Part shown: positions 7,801-14,580 of the stretch, in pieces
Numbering within the stretch: position 1 is the stretch's first letter
Layout: each line of letters opens with the position of its first letter
Origin: UBA9732 sp963606545
Lineage (GTDB): Bacteria > Spirochaetota > Spirochaetia > Sphaerochaetales > Sphaerochaetaceae
Reading direction: 5' to 3'
NCBI GenBank assembly: GCA_963606545.1
Contig: CAVCYP010000016.1
Coordinates: forward strand, 1 to 36,163
DNA: 36,163 bases
Translations under genes and position numbers: made by a program
Notes under the pieces: model-generated
Seen by the model: only the letters and a program-made list of their open reading frames with translations
Told to the model about the DNA's origin: nothing
Database searches by the model: none

Positions 7801-10218
7801 GTGTGTGGTACGACTAAAACTGAGACCATTAAGGCTTCCCACAATTATGTTAACTTCAAATGTACTGTCTGTAACCAATGGGGACTAGGTCCTTCTGGTG
7901 GCTATGTCTTCTACGACTGTGATGCAGATAACAATGAANNNNNNNNNNNNNNNNNNNNNNNNNNNNNNNNNNNNNNNNNNNNNNNNNNNNNNNNNNNNNN
8001 NNNNNNNNNNNNNNNNGAGGCCGCTCCTTCTAACTCTAGTACAAAATCTGTTCCTTTTGGTTATTACAGAAAGGATGGTGTAAATACTCAGGTCGTGGAG
8101 GTAAATAATGAAGCCATTGGAACCGGTTATTCCAACACAATTGCGTTGGTCAGTGCAATGAAAAATGCGGCTTATGAGGAAGAAAAATCAGACTCAACGA
8201 CTACAGAATATGCAGCAAAGCTTTGTTATAACTATTCTTGCAGTGCTCTGACCTCTGCTGCTGACAATGACTGGTTCCTGCCTAGCATAAAAGAACTTAA
8301 GTTGATGCATGCAAATTTGAAATTGAATGGTTTAGGAAATTTCCAAAACCTGAGTTACTGGTCAAGTACTGAAAGATCATATCTTACCGTATACTTTCAA
8401 AATTTTTCTATTTCTAACACTAATCAGGATAATGCAAGCACAAAAACAAGCTGTTGGAATATCCGTCCAGTCAGAGCCTTCACAGTCTGTAAGGATACTG
8501 TCAATCATACTTGGCAAGTAACTTCTAGCTCTGAGGTAAACTGCTCAACCGGTGGTACAATAACTTATAAATGTTCCGTTTGCAACGCAACAAAAGAAGT
8601 AAAAATTCCAGCAGTAGACCATGTCCTGAAAGCCGTAGAAGCTAAGGGGGCAACCTGTACAGAAATTGGCTGGAAAGCATACACGGAATGTACAAAATGT
8701 GGCTTCAAAGATGGTTATACAGAGATACCTGCCACTGGACATAACAATAGTGGAGTTTATGACCATGATGGAACTTCTCACTGGTATAAGTGTTCTGTCT
8801 GTGGCGGAAAATATCCTACCCCTGAAGAGCATAAATTTAGCGGATGGGCTACTGTAACTGAGGCTAACTGTACAACAGTAGGAAAACAGACTCGTGAATG
8901 CCAATTCTGTCATTATGTAGAAGAGCAAGAGATTCCGGCAACCGGACACAAATATGAATATACAAGTGAATCTTGTGATAAAACCGGACATTACCAGGTG
9001 TGTTCTGTCTGTGGTGATACAACTGAAAAAGAGGCGCATACTTTAGAACTTGAAGAAGTGATTTCTGAACCAACCTGCACAAAAACAGGAAATAAGCGCA
9101 TGGGATGTACAAAATGTACAAGATCTTATTTAATTGAATTACCAAAGACAGACCATGTTTTTGAGGAGGCTTGGACCTCTAATGAAACTTGGCACTGGCA
9201 TGAGTGCATAAATGCAATGTGTTCTGAAAAAGATTCTATGGCTGCGCATGTCTGGAATGATGGAGAGGTAACAACTGAAGCTACCTGTGCACAGGATGGT
9301 GTAAAAACCTATACTTGTACGATATGTGGCAATCAGTCAAAGACAGAAAAAATTTCTGGGGAAAACAACCATTCTTTCAGTAGTACATGGAGTAGTGATT
9401 CTTGGCATCACTGGCACGATGCAACCTGTACACACACAACTAAAACAAGTGACTACGCAGAACACACTTGGGATAGTGGCAAGGTGACTAAAGTTGCAAC
9501 CTGTGTAGAAGATGGAGAAAAAACCTTTACCTGTACAGTTTGCGGACAAACTAAAACAGCGGCTATCCAGAAGGATTATAGCGCGCATACTTATGAAAAT
9601 TACAAATGTAAGTACTGTGGTAGCTGGAGCACAGGTCCTACCGGTGGCTACGTTTTCTACGACTGTGATGCAGATAACAATGAAAAGTACACAGATGAAA
9701 ACGGAGCTACTAAGACCAATCCTGACGGTCTTACATCTTCGGACTGTGGCTGGCGCTTCCTTGAAGCTGCTCCTTCAGATTTAAGTAGCACTTATCCATT
9801 TGGCTATTACAGAGCAAGTGATTCGGTTGCAAATGAAGTAGTTGGCACAGAAACTGGTATAGGCACTGGAAAATCCAATACAGAAACTCTTGTTTCAAAA
9901 ATGGGAAGTTCTGCATATATAGCTTCCACTGGTTCAGACAAAGGCGATTATGCGGCCAAAAAATGTGCTGATTACAGTATTACCGTCAACAATGTTTTGT
10001 ATGAGGACTGGTTCCTACCAAGTAAAGATGAATTAAACCTTATGATTTCTAATTTAGCTAAAAAACAATTAGGTTCCTTTGGCAGTAATTATTACTGTTC
10101 TAGCTCTGAACAGAGTGAATCTAATGTATGGATAAACTTGAAAGGTAACAACGTTCAGACGAATGGACGTTGGAAATACTGTAGTTACAATGTACGTCCT
10201 ATCCGCGCTTTCAATTAA
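4858..10218 (+). CDS. Giant Cys/His-repeat lipoprotein with two Lcl (DUF1566) domains
   Basis: The product is about 1786 residues, 26 of them hidden by the N run. The reading frame is open 90 bases further upstream, but the start at 4858 is preferred. It has GGAAGGA seven bases before it and yields a clean lipoprotein signal ending LIVSC (Cys23). The mature protein has four parts: repeat array A (about 24-1010), Lcl domain 1 (about 1011-1208), repeat array B (about 1209-1590) and Lcl domain 2 (about 1591-1786). Both Lcl domains open with GGYVFYDCDADNNE. Both contain a DWFLPS block and a serine-rich YWSS/YCSS block, and end in RPVRAF or RPIRAF. Lcl domains are named for the C-terminus of the Legionella collagen-like adhesin, so a surface adhesion or glycan-binding role is plausible but unproven. 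The repeats are CxxC- and His-rich. A strong promoter with a poly-G spacer lies upstream and a strong terminator downstream, making this a single-gene transcription unit. Confidence 0.88.
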   Translation: MKKSLWLCLFVALCLITVLIVSCNDDPQHVHTLDEGTVRKEATCTTEGEKVYTCTSCKQVVKAETLPALGHDLQEVAAKEPTCTESGNDAYQQCSRCDYKTNYTKRPALEHDIHQYAAQPVTCTTDGWAAYEACVRIGCDYTTKVVEPAPGQHDLKEVAAKEPTCTEIGYDAYQQCSRCDYKTNYTEKSAHGHDKLHHDAKAPTCEAKGWDAYDTCKYEGCTYTTYNELAPLKHVLAHHNAKAATCTADGYEAYDTCDREGCTYSTYKKIDKLGHDFTGKATTIKATCTTAGSTTTKCTRCDAVDVQTIPIDSNAHSYSSTYTSNDTSHWKTCTNEGCTSKLEEAKHTEATKTTATCTEKGIKTTYCSVCDKELKTEADPATGHTFASTWTSDGTNHWHAATCEHTTEKKDVTAHTWNAGEVTTPATCTSDGVKTYTCEVCKGTKKEAFKATHTFEELWTYDDTYHWHKCSNSKCTEINSKAEHSWGTGTVTTEATATETGVKTYTCTCGKTKTETIPAKGNWISDDNEHWHTVGGSITDKASHTWGTGVQTKAPTCTEAGVMTYSCTVCGKEKTEAIDELEHDYSTQLSYTDSTGHYYKCKNCTATKDATTHNLQETGTTATCTKAGTKTLTCACGYSTTVDDPAKGHTSQEIVDAKYLKSAATCEEAAVYYKYCSVCKETLTETFANGKALGHDLQNVAAKMPTCTEVGWDAYKTCKREGCKYTTLVEKPALGHDYENHEAKAPTCTEIGWNSYVTCKRTGCKYTTYAEISSLGHDYVEHEAKASTCTEVGWYSYKTCSRCDFSTTYSERAALGHTFPYYPNAYDESGHWKVCTREGCTEKSEITPHSLHSTSNTTTCTSPGVETFRCYYCDYVGTKNVNAYGHNYGDDWVDNGTEGHYQRCTRCSTSQGSPIIPHTYEETSITEATCSKEGTKEFTCSVCKAKKTESIPKTKIHTWDAGVVTTPATCTEDGKKTYTCSVCGTTKTETIKASHNYVNFKCTVCNQWGLGPSGGYVFYDCDADNNEXXXXXXXXXXXXXXXXXXXXXXXXXXEAAPSNSSTKSVPFGYYRKDGVNTQVVEVNNEAIGTGYSNTIALVSAMKNAAYEEEKSDSTTTEYAAKLCYNYSCSALTSAADNDWFLPSIKELKLMHANLKLNGLGNFQNLSYWSSTERSYLTVYFQNFSISNTNQDNASTKTSCWNIRPVRAFTVCKDTVNHTWQVTSSSEVNCSTGGTITYKCSVCNATKEVKIPAVDHVLKAVEAKGATCTEIGWKAYTECTKCGFKDGYTEIPATGHNNSGVYDHDGTSHWYKCSVCGGKYPTPEEHKFSGWATVTEANCTTVGKQTRECQFCHYVEEQEIPATGHKYEYTSESCDKTGHYQVCSVCGDTTEKEAHTLELEEVISEPTCTKTGNKRMGCTKCTRSYLIELPKTDHVFEEAWTSNETWHWHECINAMCSEKDSMAAHVWNDGEVTTEATCAQDGVKTYTCTICGNQSKTEKISGENNHSFSSTWSSDSWHHWHDATCTHTTKTSDYAEHTWDSGKVTKVATCVEDGEKTFTCTVCGQTKTAAIQKDYSAHTYENYKCKYCGSWSTGPTGGYVFYDCDADNNEKYTDENGATKTNPDGLTSSDCGWRFLEAAPSDLSSTYPFGYYRASDSVANEVVGTETGIGTGKSNTETLVSKMGSSAYIASTGSDKGDYAAKKCADYSITVNNVLYEDWFLPSKDELNLMISNLAKKQLGSFGSNYYCSSSEQSESNVWINLKGNNVQTNGRWKYCSYNVRPIRAFN
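4942..7890 (+). repeat. In-frame Cys/His-rich protein repeat array A
   Basis: Roughly twenty tandem degenerate units encode most of the giant lipoprotein. The main unit is about 40 residues: a TCTExGxxxYxxC core, then a CxxC or CxxxGC pair, ending in ALGH-like His. A second flavour inserts an HWHxC....C segment (for example THWHKC-like cores near 6040, 6250 and 7350). Similar units without assigned function are known in large surface proteins of gut Firmicutes and treponemes. Identity between units is higher at protein than at DNA level, except for the recent duplication listed separately. Confidence 0.85.
5089..5412 (+). repeat. Near-identical 78-bp direct repeat, offset 246 bp
   Basis: Bases 5089-5166 and 5335-5412 differ at only a handful of positions, all in one short stretch plus scattered single bases. 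The offset of 246 bp equals 82 codons, or two repeat units. This points to a recent in-frame duplication of a two-unit block inside array A. Confidence 0.8.
7939..8016. other. Assembly gap of 78 Ns inside Lcl domain 1
   Basis: The gap keeps the reading frame (26 codons). The second Lcl domain has exactly 78 bases (9685-9762) between the same flanking segments. The 30 bases before the gap (7909-7938) are identical to 9655-9684. The missing sequence is therefore probably a close copy of 9685-9762, and the repeat is probably why assembly failed here. Confidence 0.9.
8490..9630 (+). repeat. In-frame Cys/His-rich protein repeat array B
   Basis: Six or seven further units of the same two flavours as array A lie between the two Lcl domains. 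Examples are the TCTEIGW-type core near 8655 and the HWHEC and HWHDATC segments near 9195 and 9410. The order suggests that array plus Lcl domain was duplicated as a module. Confidence 0.8.
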
Positions 10219-10236
10219 TCCAACTATTTAACATTC

Positions 10237-10277
10237 AAAGCCCTCTGCCTTCAATGCAAGACAGAGGGCTTTTTTTA
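10237..10277 (+). terminator. Rho-independent terminator of the giant lipoprotein gene
   Basis: A perfect 11-bp stem (10237-10247 with 10262-10272, core GCCCTCTG/CAGAGGGC) closes a 14-nt loop and runs straight into a T tract (10270-10276). It starts 19 bp after the stop codon. Confidence 0.92.
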
Positions 10278-10281
10278 ATAA

Positions 10282-10328
10282 TCGCTTGAAAATTGAAAAA
10301 ATAAAGCGTAAAATTTAGTATCAAGCGA
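10282..10328 (+). promoter_or_regulatory. fic promoter flanked by an 8-bp inverted repeat (putative operator)
   Basis: TTGAAA (10286-10291) and TAAAAT (10309-10314) are spaced by 17 bp, predicting transcription from about 10321. A perfect inverted repeat, TCGCTTGA (10282-10289) and TCAAGCGA (10321-10328), brackets the promoter. One arm overlaps the -35 and the other the expected start site, as expected for a repressor site. Which protein binds is not visible; the winged-helix end of the Fic protein is one candidate. Confidence 0.55.
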
Positions 10329-10342
10329 AAATGAGGTCGGCC

Positions 10343-11434
10343 ATGAGAGAGTTTGATTACAATTTTCTTGCAAGTAAGTTATGGGATACAGAGATTGTAA
10401 ATTACACAAATCTCATTCATGAATATAAGGGAAAGCAAGAATTATTCTTAAGGCAGAAACCTGTTGAACTGGATAGACTCATAGAGATTGCAAAGATACA
10501 GAGTACCGAGTCTTCAAATAGAATTGAAGGAATTGTGACTACTTCTAATCGCATTAATGCGTTAATGAGACAGAGAACTACTCCTAAAAATCGGGATGAA
10601 AAAGAGATTGCAGGATATAGAGATGTCTTGAATACAATTCATGAGAGCTATGCTTATATCCCGTTGCAAAGTAGTTATATTCTTCAGTTGCATAGAAACT
10701 TGATGCAGTATACCGATACCTCTTTGGGGGGAAAATATAAGATAACTCAAAATTACATAGAAGAGAGAAGGGCGGATGGGTCAAGTTTTATTAGGTTTAC
10801 GCCCGTTGCTCCTTTTGAAACTGAGCCAAGTATTGCGGCTTGTTGTAATGCATTTCGTAAAGCATTAAGCGAAAACAAGGTTGATCCTCTGTTGATTATT
10901 CCCGTTTTTATAACAGATTTCTTGTGCATACACCCATTTAATGACGGAAATGGAAGAATGAGCAGATTGCTAACTTTGCTACTTTTGTATCAGTCTGGGT
11001 ATGTTGTGGGAAGGTTCATCTCCATAGAAAAGCACATTGAGAAGACAAAAGATGCTTATTATGCTGCTCTTCAAGAGGCCTCTCAAAACTGGCAGGAAGA
11101 AAAGAGTAATCCTACGCCTTTTATTAAGTACATGCTGGGGGTTATTCTTGCGTGTTATAGAGAATTTGAATTGCGAATTGAGGCTCTGAGCAAACCAAGT
11201 GAAGATGGAAACTTGCTTGTGAAAGCTAGTGTTTTGGATATTGTTAAGTCTTCAATTGAGACAAGAATTGGCAAGTTTACTAAGACAGAGCTTATGAACA
11301 TTTGTCCAACGCTCAGCAGGTCTTCTGTGGAAGCCTCTTTGCGGGAACTTATTGCGCGTGGAGAAATTAAACGTTTTGGAACGGGAAGGGCAACGTATTA
11401 TTTGCGTTCTGATGCTTTAGATAATGATAAATGA
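10343..11434 (+). CDS. Fic domain AMP-transferase with N-terminal inhibitory helix and C-terminal winged helix
   Basis: Fic proteins usually AMPylate a Ser, Thr or Tyr hydroxyl on a target protein. The catalytic loop HPFNDGNGRMSR is intact, with His197. The N-terminal region carries S58-N-R-I-E62-G63. This matches the inhibitory (S/T)xxxE(G/N) motif of class II Fic proteins, in which the Glu blocks ATP gamma-phosphate binding. The last 75 or so residues (VKASVLDIVKSSIE through ARGEIKRFGTGRATYY) read as a winged-helix DNA-binding domain. An upstream ATG at 10331 is in frame, but 10343 is preferred because GAGGT (10333-10337) sits five bases before it; that gives 363 residues. Such stand-alone proteins commonly self-regulate. 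No separate antitoxin gene is adjacent. The gene follows a strong terminator and has its own promoter. Confidence 0.92.
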   Translation: MREFDYNFLASKLWDTEIVNYTNLIHEYKGKQELFLRQKPVELDRLIEIAKIQSTESSNRIEGIVTTSNRINALMRQRTTPKNRDEKEIAGYRDVLNTIHESYAYIPLQSSYILQLHRNLMQYTDTSLGGKYKITQNYIEERRADGSSFIRFTPVAPFETEPSIAACCNAFRKALSENKVDPLLIIPVFITDFLCIHPFNDGNGRMSRLLTLLLLYQSGYVVGRFISIEKHIEKTKDAYYAALQEASQNWQEEKSNPTPFIKYMLGVILACYREFELRIEALSKPSEDGNLLVKASVLDIVKSSIETRIGKFTKTELMNICPTLSRSSVEASLRELIARGEIKRFGTGRATYYLRSDALDNDK

Positions 11435-11638
11435 ACTGATTAAACTGGGTTGCTCTGCCGGAATTAATGCAGTAGCCTACAGCGATAATTGCAGCTAGGG
11501 AATAGAATTTATACTGATAGGTTTTTCCGGCATTAGCAGTTTGTGCAAAATTTGCATAAGATAAATTTGTAAGTTAAGCTTGTTTCAACTTGACTAGTAG
11601 CGGCAATGCTTGTAAATGATGGGCCTGAGTTCTAAGAC

Positions 11639-11680
11639 TTTCGTAGCAAAATTGAAAAAAATTTTATTTTTGCTACGAAA
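11639..11680. repeat. Perfect 13-bp inverted repeat containing CGTAGCAAAA
   Basis: The arms are 11639-11651 and 11668-11680, separated by a 16-nt A/T-rich loop. There is no T tract after either arm and the stem is GC-poor, so it does not look like a terminator. It shares its half-site with the next palindrome. Confidence 0.8.
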
Positions 11681-11684
11681 AACT

Positions 11685-11716
11685 TAGCAAAAATTAAAAA
11701 AATTACGTTTTTGCTA
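11685..11716. repeat. Second inverted repeat (9 bp) with the same TAGCAAAAA half-site
   Basis: TAGCAAAAA (11685-11693) pairs perfectly with TTTTTGCTA (11708-11716) across a 14-nt loop. Together with the first palindrome this makes four copies of one half-site within 78 bp, alternating in orientation. Confidence 0.75.
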
Positions 11717-11788
11717 CGTAACATCAGAATAGATGTGCTAGAAACTGGGCTAGTTCAACTAATAGGAAGGGTATAAAGATTTTCGCCA

Positions 11789-11818
11789 TTGACTCTATTG
11801 AATAAAAAAGCCTAATTA
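11789..11818 (+). promoter_or_regulatory. Weak candidate promoter for typA
   Basis: A good -35 (TTGACT, 11789-11794) is followed after 18 bp by the poor -10 TAATTA (11813-11818), about 30 bp before the typA start. The -35 is convincing and the -10 is not. Confidence 0.3.
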
Positions 11819-11848
11819 TAGTATGTTAAACGTTTGTGTGGAAAAAGT

Positions 11849-13687
11849 ATGATTACGAAAAACGATAAGATTAGAAACATTGCAATTATAGCGCACGTTG
11901 ACCATGGTAAAACAACCCTTGTAGATGCACTTTTCCGCCAAAGTGGAATTGAATCCAAGGGCAATCAAGACAGAATTATGGATAGCGGTGCCATTGAAAG
12001 AGAGCGAGGCATCACAATTAACGCAAAGAACTGCGCAATTCGCTGGAGAGGCGTGAAGATTAACATCATTGATACTCCGGGCCACGCTGATTTTGGCGGC
12101 GAGGTGGAACGCGGACTTTCAATGGTAGACGGCGTCATCCTGCTTGTAGACGCAGCTGAAGGTCCACTTCCGCAAACCCGATTTGTATTACAAAAAGCCC
12201 TAGAGAAAAACCTATCGGTTATTGTGGTAATCAACAAAATCGATAGACAGGATGCAAGACCAGAAGAAGTTCTCAATGAAGTTTATGACCTGCTATTAGA
12301 GCTCAAGAATGATGAAAGCGTTCTTGAGGTTCCTGTTTTCTATGCCAACGGCAGAGCCGGTATTCTTTCAGATAAGCTCAATGATCCAGAAGCTAAGAAC
12401 ATTTTCCCACTTTTGGATGCTGTTGTAGATTACATTCCAGCACCAATGTACGACAACGAAGAGCCTTTCCAGATGCTGGTTAGCGATCTTTCCTATGACG
12501 ATTATCTTGGTCGTTTGGCTGTAGGTAAAATCATCAACGGAAGTGCTACTGTAAACGATTCTTTGGTTTGTATTAACGAGAAAGGTCAGCATGTCCCACT
12601 TAGAGTCACAAGACTGCAACTCTATGATGGACCTAAATTTAAAGAAGCTCAGTTGGTTGAACCTGGTGATATTGTAGTTCTTTCTGGAATTGAAAATGTC
12701 TCTATTGGAGATACCATTTGTAACAAGGATTACGCAAAGCCACTTGATAGAATTAAGGTGGATGAGCCAACCGTTTCTATGCTGTTTAGCAAGAATATTT
12801 CACCTCTTGCTGGAAAGGAGGGAAAGCAACTTACCTCTGCTAAAATTTGGGACAGACTTTGTAAGGAAGCTCTTAGAAACGTTTCAATTCAAGTTGAAAA
12901 GAACGCTGACGATTCCTTCACCGTTAAAGGCCGTGGTGAGTTCCAGATGGCAATCATTGTTGAGCAAATGCGCCGTGAAGGCTTTGAGCTTTGCGTTGGC
13001 CGTCCTCGTATCATCTTCAAGACCGATGAAAAGGGCCATAAGACAGAGCCGGTTGAATACCTTCTCATTGATTGTCCGGAGGAGTACAGCGGTACTGTCA
13101 TGGAAAAGCTAGCCAAGAGAAAGGCTACTATGAACAACATCAACTACCTTGAAAACTCAAGAGTAAAGATGGAATTCTCAATTCCTTCACGCGGGCTTAT
13201 TGGCTACAGAGATGAGTTTTTAACCGATACTCGTGGTTATGGCATCATGAATAGCTCTCTGAAGGGCTATGAGCCGTATAAGGGGGATTTCCCGGATAGA
13301 GCATCGGGCTCGCTGGTTTGCGATAGAGCTGGTGTGGCGGTTGCCTACGGTATTTGGGAGCTGGAGGATAGAGGCCGTTTCTTTATTGTTCCGGGCGACC
13401 CAGTCTACGAGGGCGAGGTTGTTGGTGAGCGCAATAGGGAAGGCGATCTTCTTCTCAATCCAACTAGGACAAAGAAGTTGACAAATCTTAGGGCTTCGGG
13501 GCATGATGAAGCGGTGTCTTTGACTCCTGTGATGAAGATGACGCTTGAGCATGCAATGCGCTTTATCAAGGACGATGAGCTGGTGGAAGTTACGCCAAAC
13601 GCTATTAGAATGTGTAAGAAGATTCTGGATAGTCAGAAGCGTAAAATTATGGAAAATAGAGGAACTCTTCCAGAGTGCCTCCAGTAA
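11849..13687 (+). CDS. typA: Ribosome-associated translational GTPase TypA/BipA
   Basis: This EF-G-like GTPase binds 70S ribosomes and assists ribosome assembly and stress adaptation. The G1 loop AHVDHGKTT has Lys21 and Thr22. The switch region ERGITI, the G3 DTPGHADFGGEVER and the G4 NKIDR follow. The remaining two-thirds contain the EF-Tu domain 2-like barrel, an EF-G III/V-like region and the TypA-specific C-terminus (RGLIGYRDEFLTDTRG is characteristic). The ATG at 11849 is chosen over an in-frame TTG at 11834 because the conserved protein begins here and GTGGA lies just upstream. At 612 residues it has normal length. Third codon positions become G/C-rich over about 13250-13480. Confidence 0.96.
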   Translation: MITKNDKIRNIAIIAHVDHGKTTLVDALFRQSGIESKGNQDRIMDSGAIERERGITINAKNCAIRWRGVKINIIDTPGHADFGGEVERGLSMVDGVILLVDAAEGPLPQTRFVLQKALEKNLSVIVVINKIDRQDARPEEVLNEVYDLLLELKNDESVLEVPVFYANGRAGILSDKLNDPEAKNIFPLLDAVVDYIPAPMYDNEEPFQMLVSDLSYDDYLGRLAVGKIINGSATVNDSLVCINEKGQHVPLRVTRLQLYDGPKFKEAQLVEPGDIVVLSGIENVSIGDTICNKDYAKPLDRIKVDEPTVSMLFSKNISPLAGKEGKQLTSAKIWDRLCKEALRNVSIQVEKNADDSFTVKGRGEFQMAIIVEQMRREGFELCVGRPRIIFKTDEKGHKTEPVEYLLIDCPEEYSGTVMEKLAKRKATMNNINYLENSRVKMEFSIPSRGLIGYRDEFLTDTRGYGIMNSSLKGYEPYKGDFPDRASGSLVCDRAGVAVAYGIWELEDRGRFFIVPGDPVYEGEVVGERNREGDLLLNPTRTKKLTNLRASGHDEAVSLTPVMKMTLEHAMRFIKDDELVEVTPNAIRMCKKILDSQKRKIMENRGTLPECLQ

Positions 13688-13829
13688 ATTCTTGGTCTTT
13701 GTACCGTGTACTGCGTTGTTTCGCTTGGGCCGTGCAACAGAGCACTGTCCCGCGCTTACTTCCTTGTCTATGGCACAAACACCTGTGAATTGGGTATATA
13801 GGTAGATAAACTTTTTTAAGGAGAAAAAA

Positions 13830-14483
13830 ATGAACAAGAAAGTTTTAGTTATTGCTTTGGTTTTGGTTCTTGCTGTAGGTTCTGTATTTGCAGCAAAGAA
13901 GGCTGACATGAAAGTTGGTGCTCAGCTTGGTTTTGGTGCAGATTCTGTTACTTCTTCTGGTAAGGGTGATTTGTCAGGTAATTCAACAAATGTTTTGCAC
14001 AGTGGTTTCTACGGTGCTTTCACTTTTGAGTATGGTGTAAGCGAAGATGTTTCTCTTAAGGCTGAAGCTGGTATTAACACAATGGGTAAGGCAAAGACAA
14101 CAATTACAGTCAAAAAGCTTGGTACTAACTCCAACACCTCTGAAGATGAGAACACACCAATTAACTTCACAGTTTTTGCTGGTGCTATTTACAACATTGA
14201 GCTGAACAAGCAGCTTTCTGCTTATGTTGGTGGTGGCCTTGACATGCTTATTGGTAAGCTTTCTTCTAATGAAGATGCAGAGACAAACGCAGCTATTGGT
14301 CTTGGTGCTGAAGCTGGTGTTTCTTATGCTATTGACAAGAAGCTTTCTATCAACGCTGGTGGTAAGTTTGGTTGGCATTTTGTTAACACAAACGCAGATG
14401 TTGAAGATGCTAAGAGTGGCGACAACTACAGCACATCCAACATCTCTTACAAGTTCTACGCAGGCGCAACCTACGCTCTTTAA
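13830..14483 (+). CDS. Outer-membrane beta-barrel protein
   Basis: The product has 217 residues and a typical signal peptide (MNKKVLVIALVLVLAVGSVF, cleavage after the next Ala). The mature part is Gly-, Ser- and aromatic-rich with alternating strands such as VGAQLGFGADSV, GFYGAFTFEYGV and GGKFGWHFVN, ending YKFYAGATYAL. It fits a small OmpA/OmpW-type barrel. The AAGGAG ribosome site (13819-13824) is excellent and the coding region uses mainly T-ending, GGT- and GCT-type codons, consistent with high expression. A strong terminator follows. It is preceded by 142 bp with no clear promoter, so it may depend partly on typA transcription. Exact family and substrate unknown. Confidence 0.82.
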   Translation: MNKKVLVIALVLVLAVGSVFAAKKADMKVGAQLGFGADSVTSSGKGDLSGNSTNVLHSGFYGAFTFEYGVSEDVSLKAEAGINTMGKAKTTITVKKLGTNSNTSEDENTPINFTVFAGAIYNIELNKQLSAYVGGGLDMLIGKLSSNEDAETNAAIGLGAEAGVSYAIDKKLSINAGGKFGWHFVNTNADVEDAKSGDNYSTSNISYKFYAGATYAL

Positions 14484-14503
14484 TTTCTTGTAAAAGCTTT
14501 AGA

Positions 14504-14554
14504 AAAAGCTATGCTGATGCTAATCTATTTAGCACTTGGCATAGCTTTTTTTTT
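14504..14554 (+). terminator. Rho-independent terminator after the barrel protein
   Basis: An 11-bp outer stem (14504-14514 with 14539-14549, AAAAGCTATGC/GCATAGCTTTT) encloses a smaller perfect stem TGCTAA/TTAGCA. A nine-T tract (14546-14554) follows. Confidence 0.9.
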
Positions 14555-14565
14555 GCTCTTATAAG
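14536..14565 (+). promoter_or_regulatory. Candidate promoter of the ispG operon, overlapping the terminator
   Basis: TTGGCA (14536-14541) and TATAAG (14560-14565) are spaced by 18 bp, each five of six to consensus. The -35 is built from the terminator's descending arm. Predicted transcripts would have a leader of only about ten bases before the ispG ATG at 14581. Confidence 0.4.
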
Positions 14566-14580
14566 TGATATTGTTAGGGC

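Larger units (their letters stand above)
11435..11848. other. Gene-free stretch between fic and typA
   Basis: About 414 bp have no supportable ORF. The first 200 bp are featureless apart from a weak GCCGGA/TCCGGC complementarity near 11457 and 11526. The middle holds two AT-rich palindromes (11639-11716), and the end holds a possible typA promoter. No RNA gene or terminator is recognised. Confidence 0.7.

Noticed and set aside
4942..7890. CRISPR-like tandem repetition
   Set aside because: The periodicity is in frame, units are degenerate at DNA level and encode a conserved Cys/His protein pattern, with no constant repeat separated by unique spacers.
10726..10731. Run of six Gs inside fic as a phase-variation site
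   Set aside because: It is short, reads through normal Leu-Gly-Gly codons, and the frame is intact; six is within ordinary expectation.
10343..11434. Fic-antitoxin operon (FicTA or Doc/Phd type)
   Set aside because: No small ORF with an antitoxin motif lies before or after; the inhibitory motif is inside the Fic protein itself.
11639..11716. Palindromes as terminator of fic
   Set aside because: The stems are AT-rich with no following T tract and lie about 200 bp past the stop.
13688..13829. Promoter or small gene between typA and the barrel gene
   Set aside because: No -35/-10 pair with acceptable spacing and no ORF with a ribosome site; only the barrel gene's own AAGGAG is convincing.
13220..13909. 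229-residue minus-strand ORF across the typA end and barrel gene start
   Set aside because: It spans the 3' end of typA, an intergenic region and a signal-peptide-coding region; no motif and no ribosome site.
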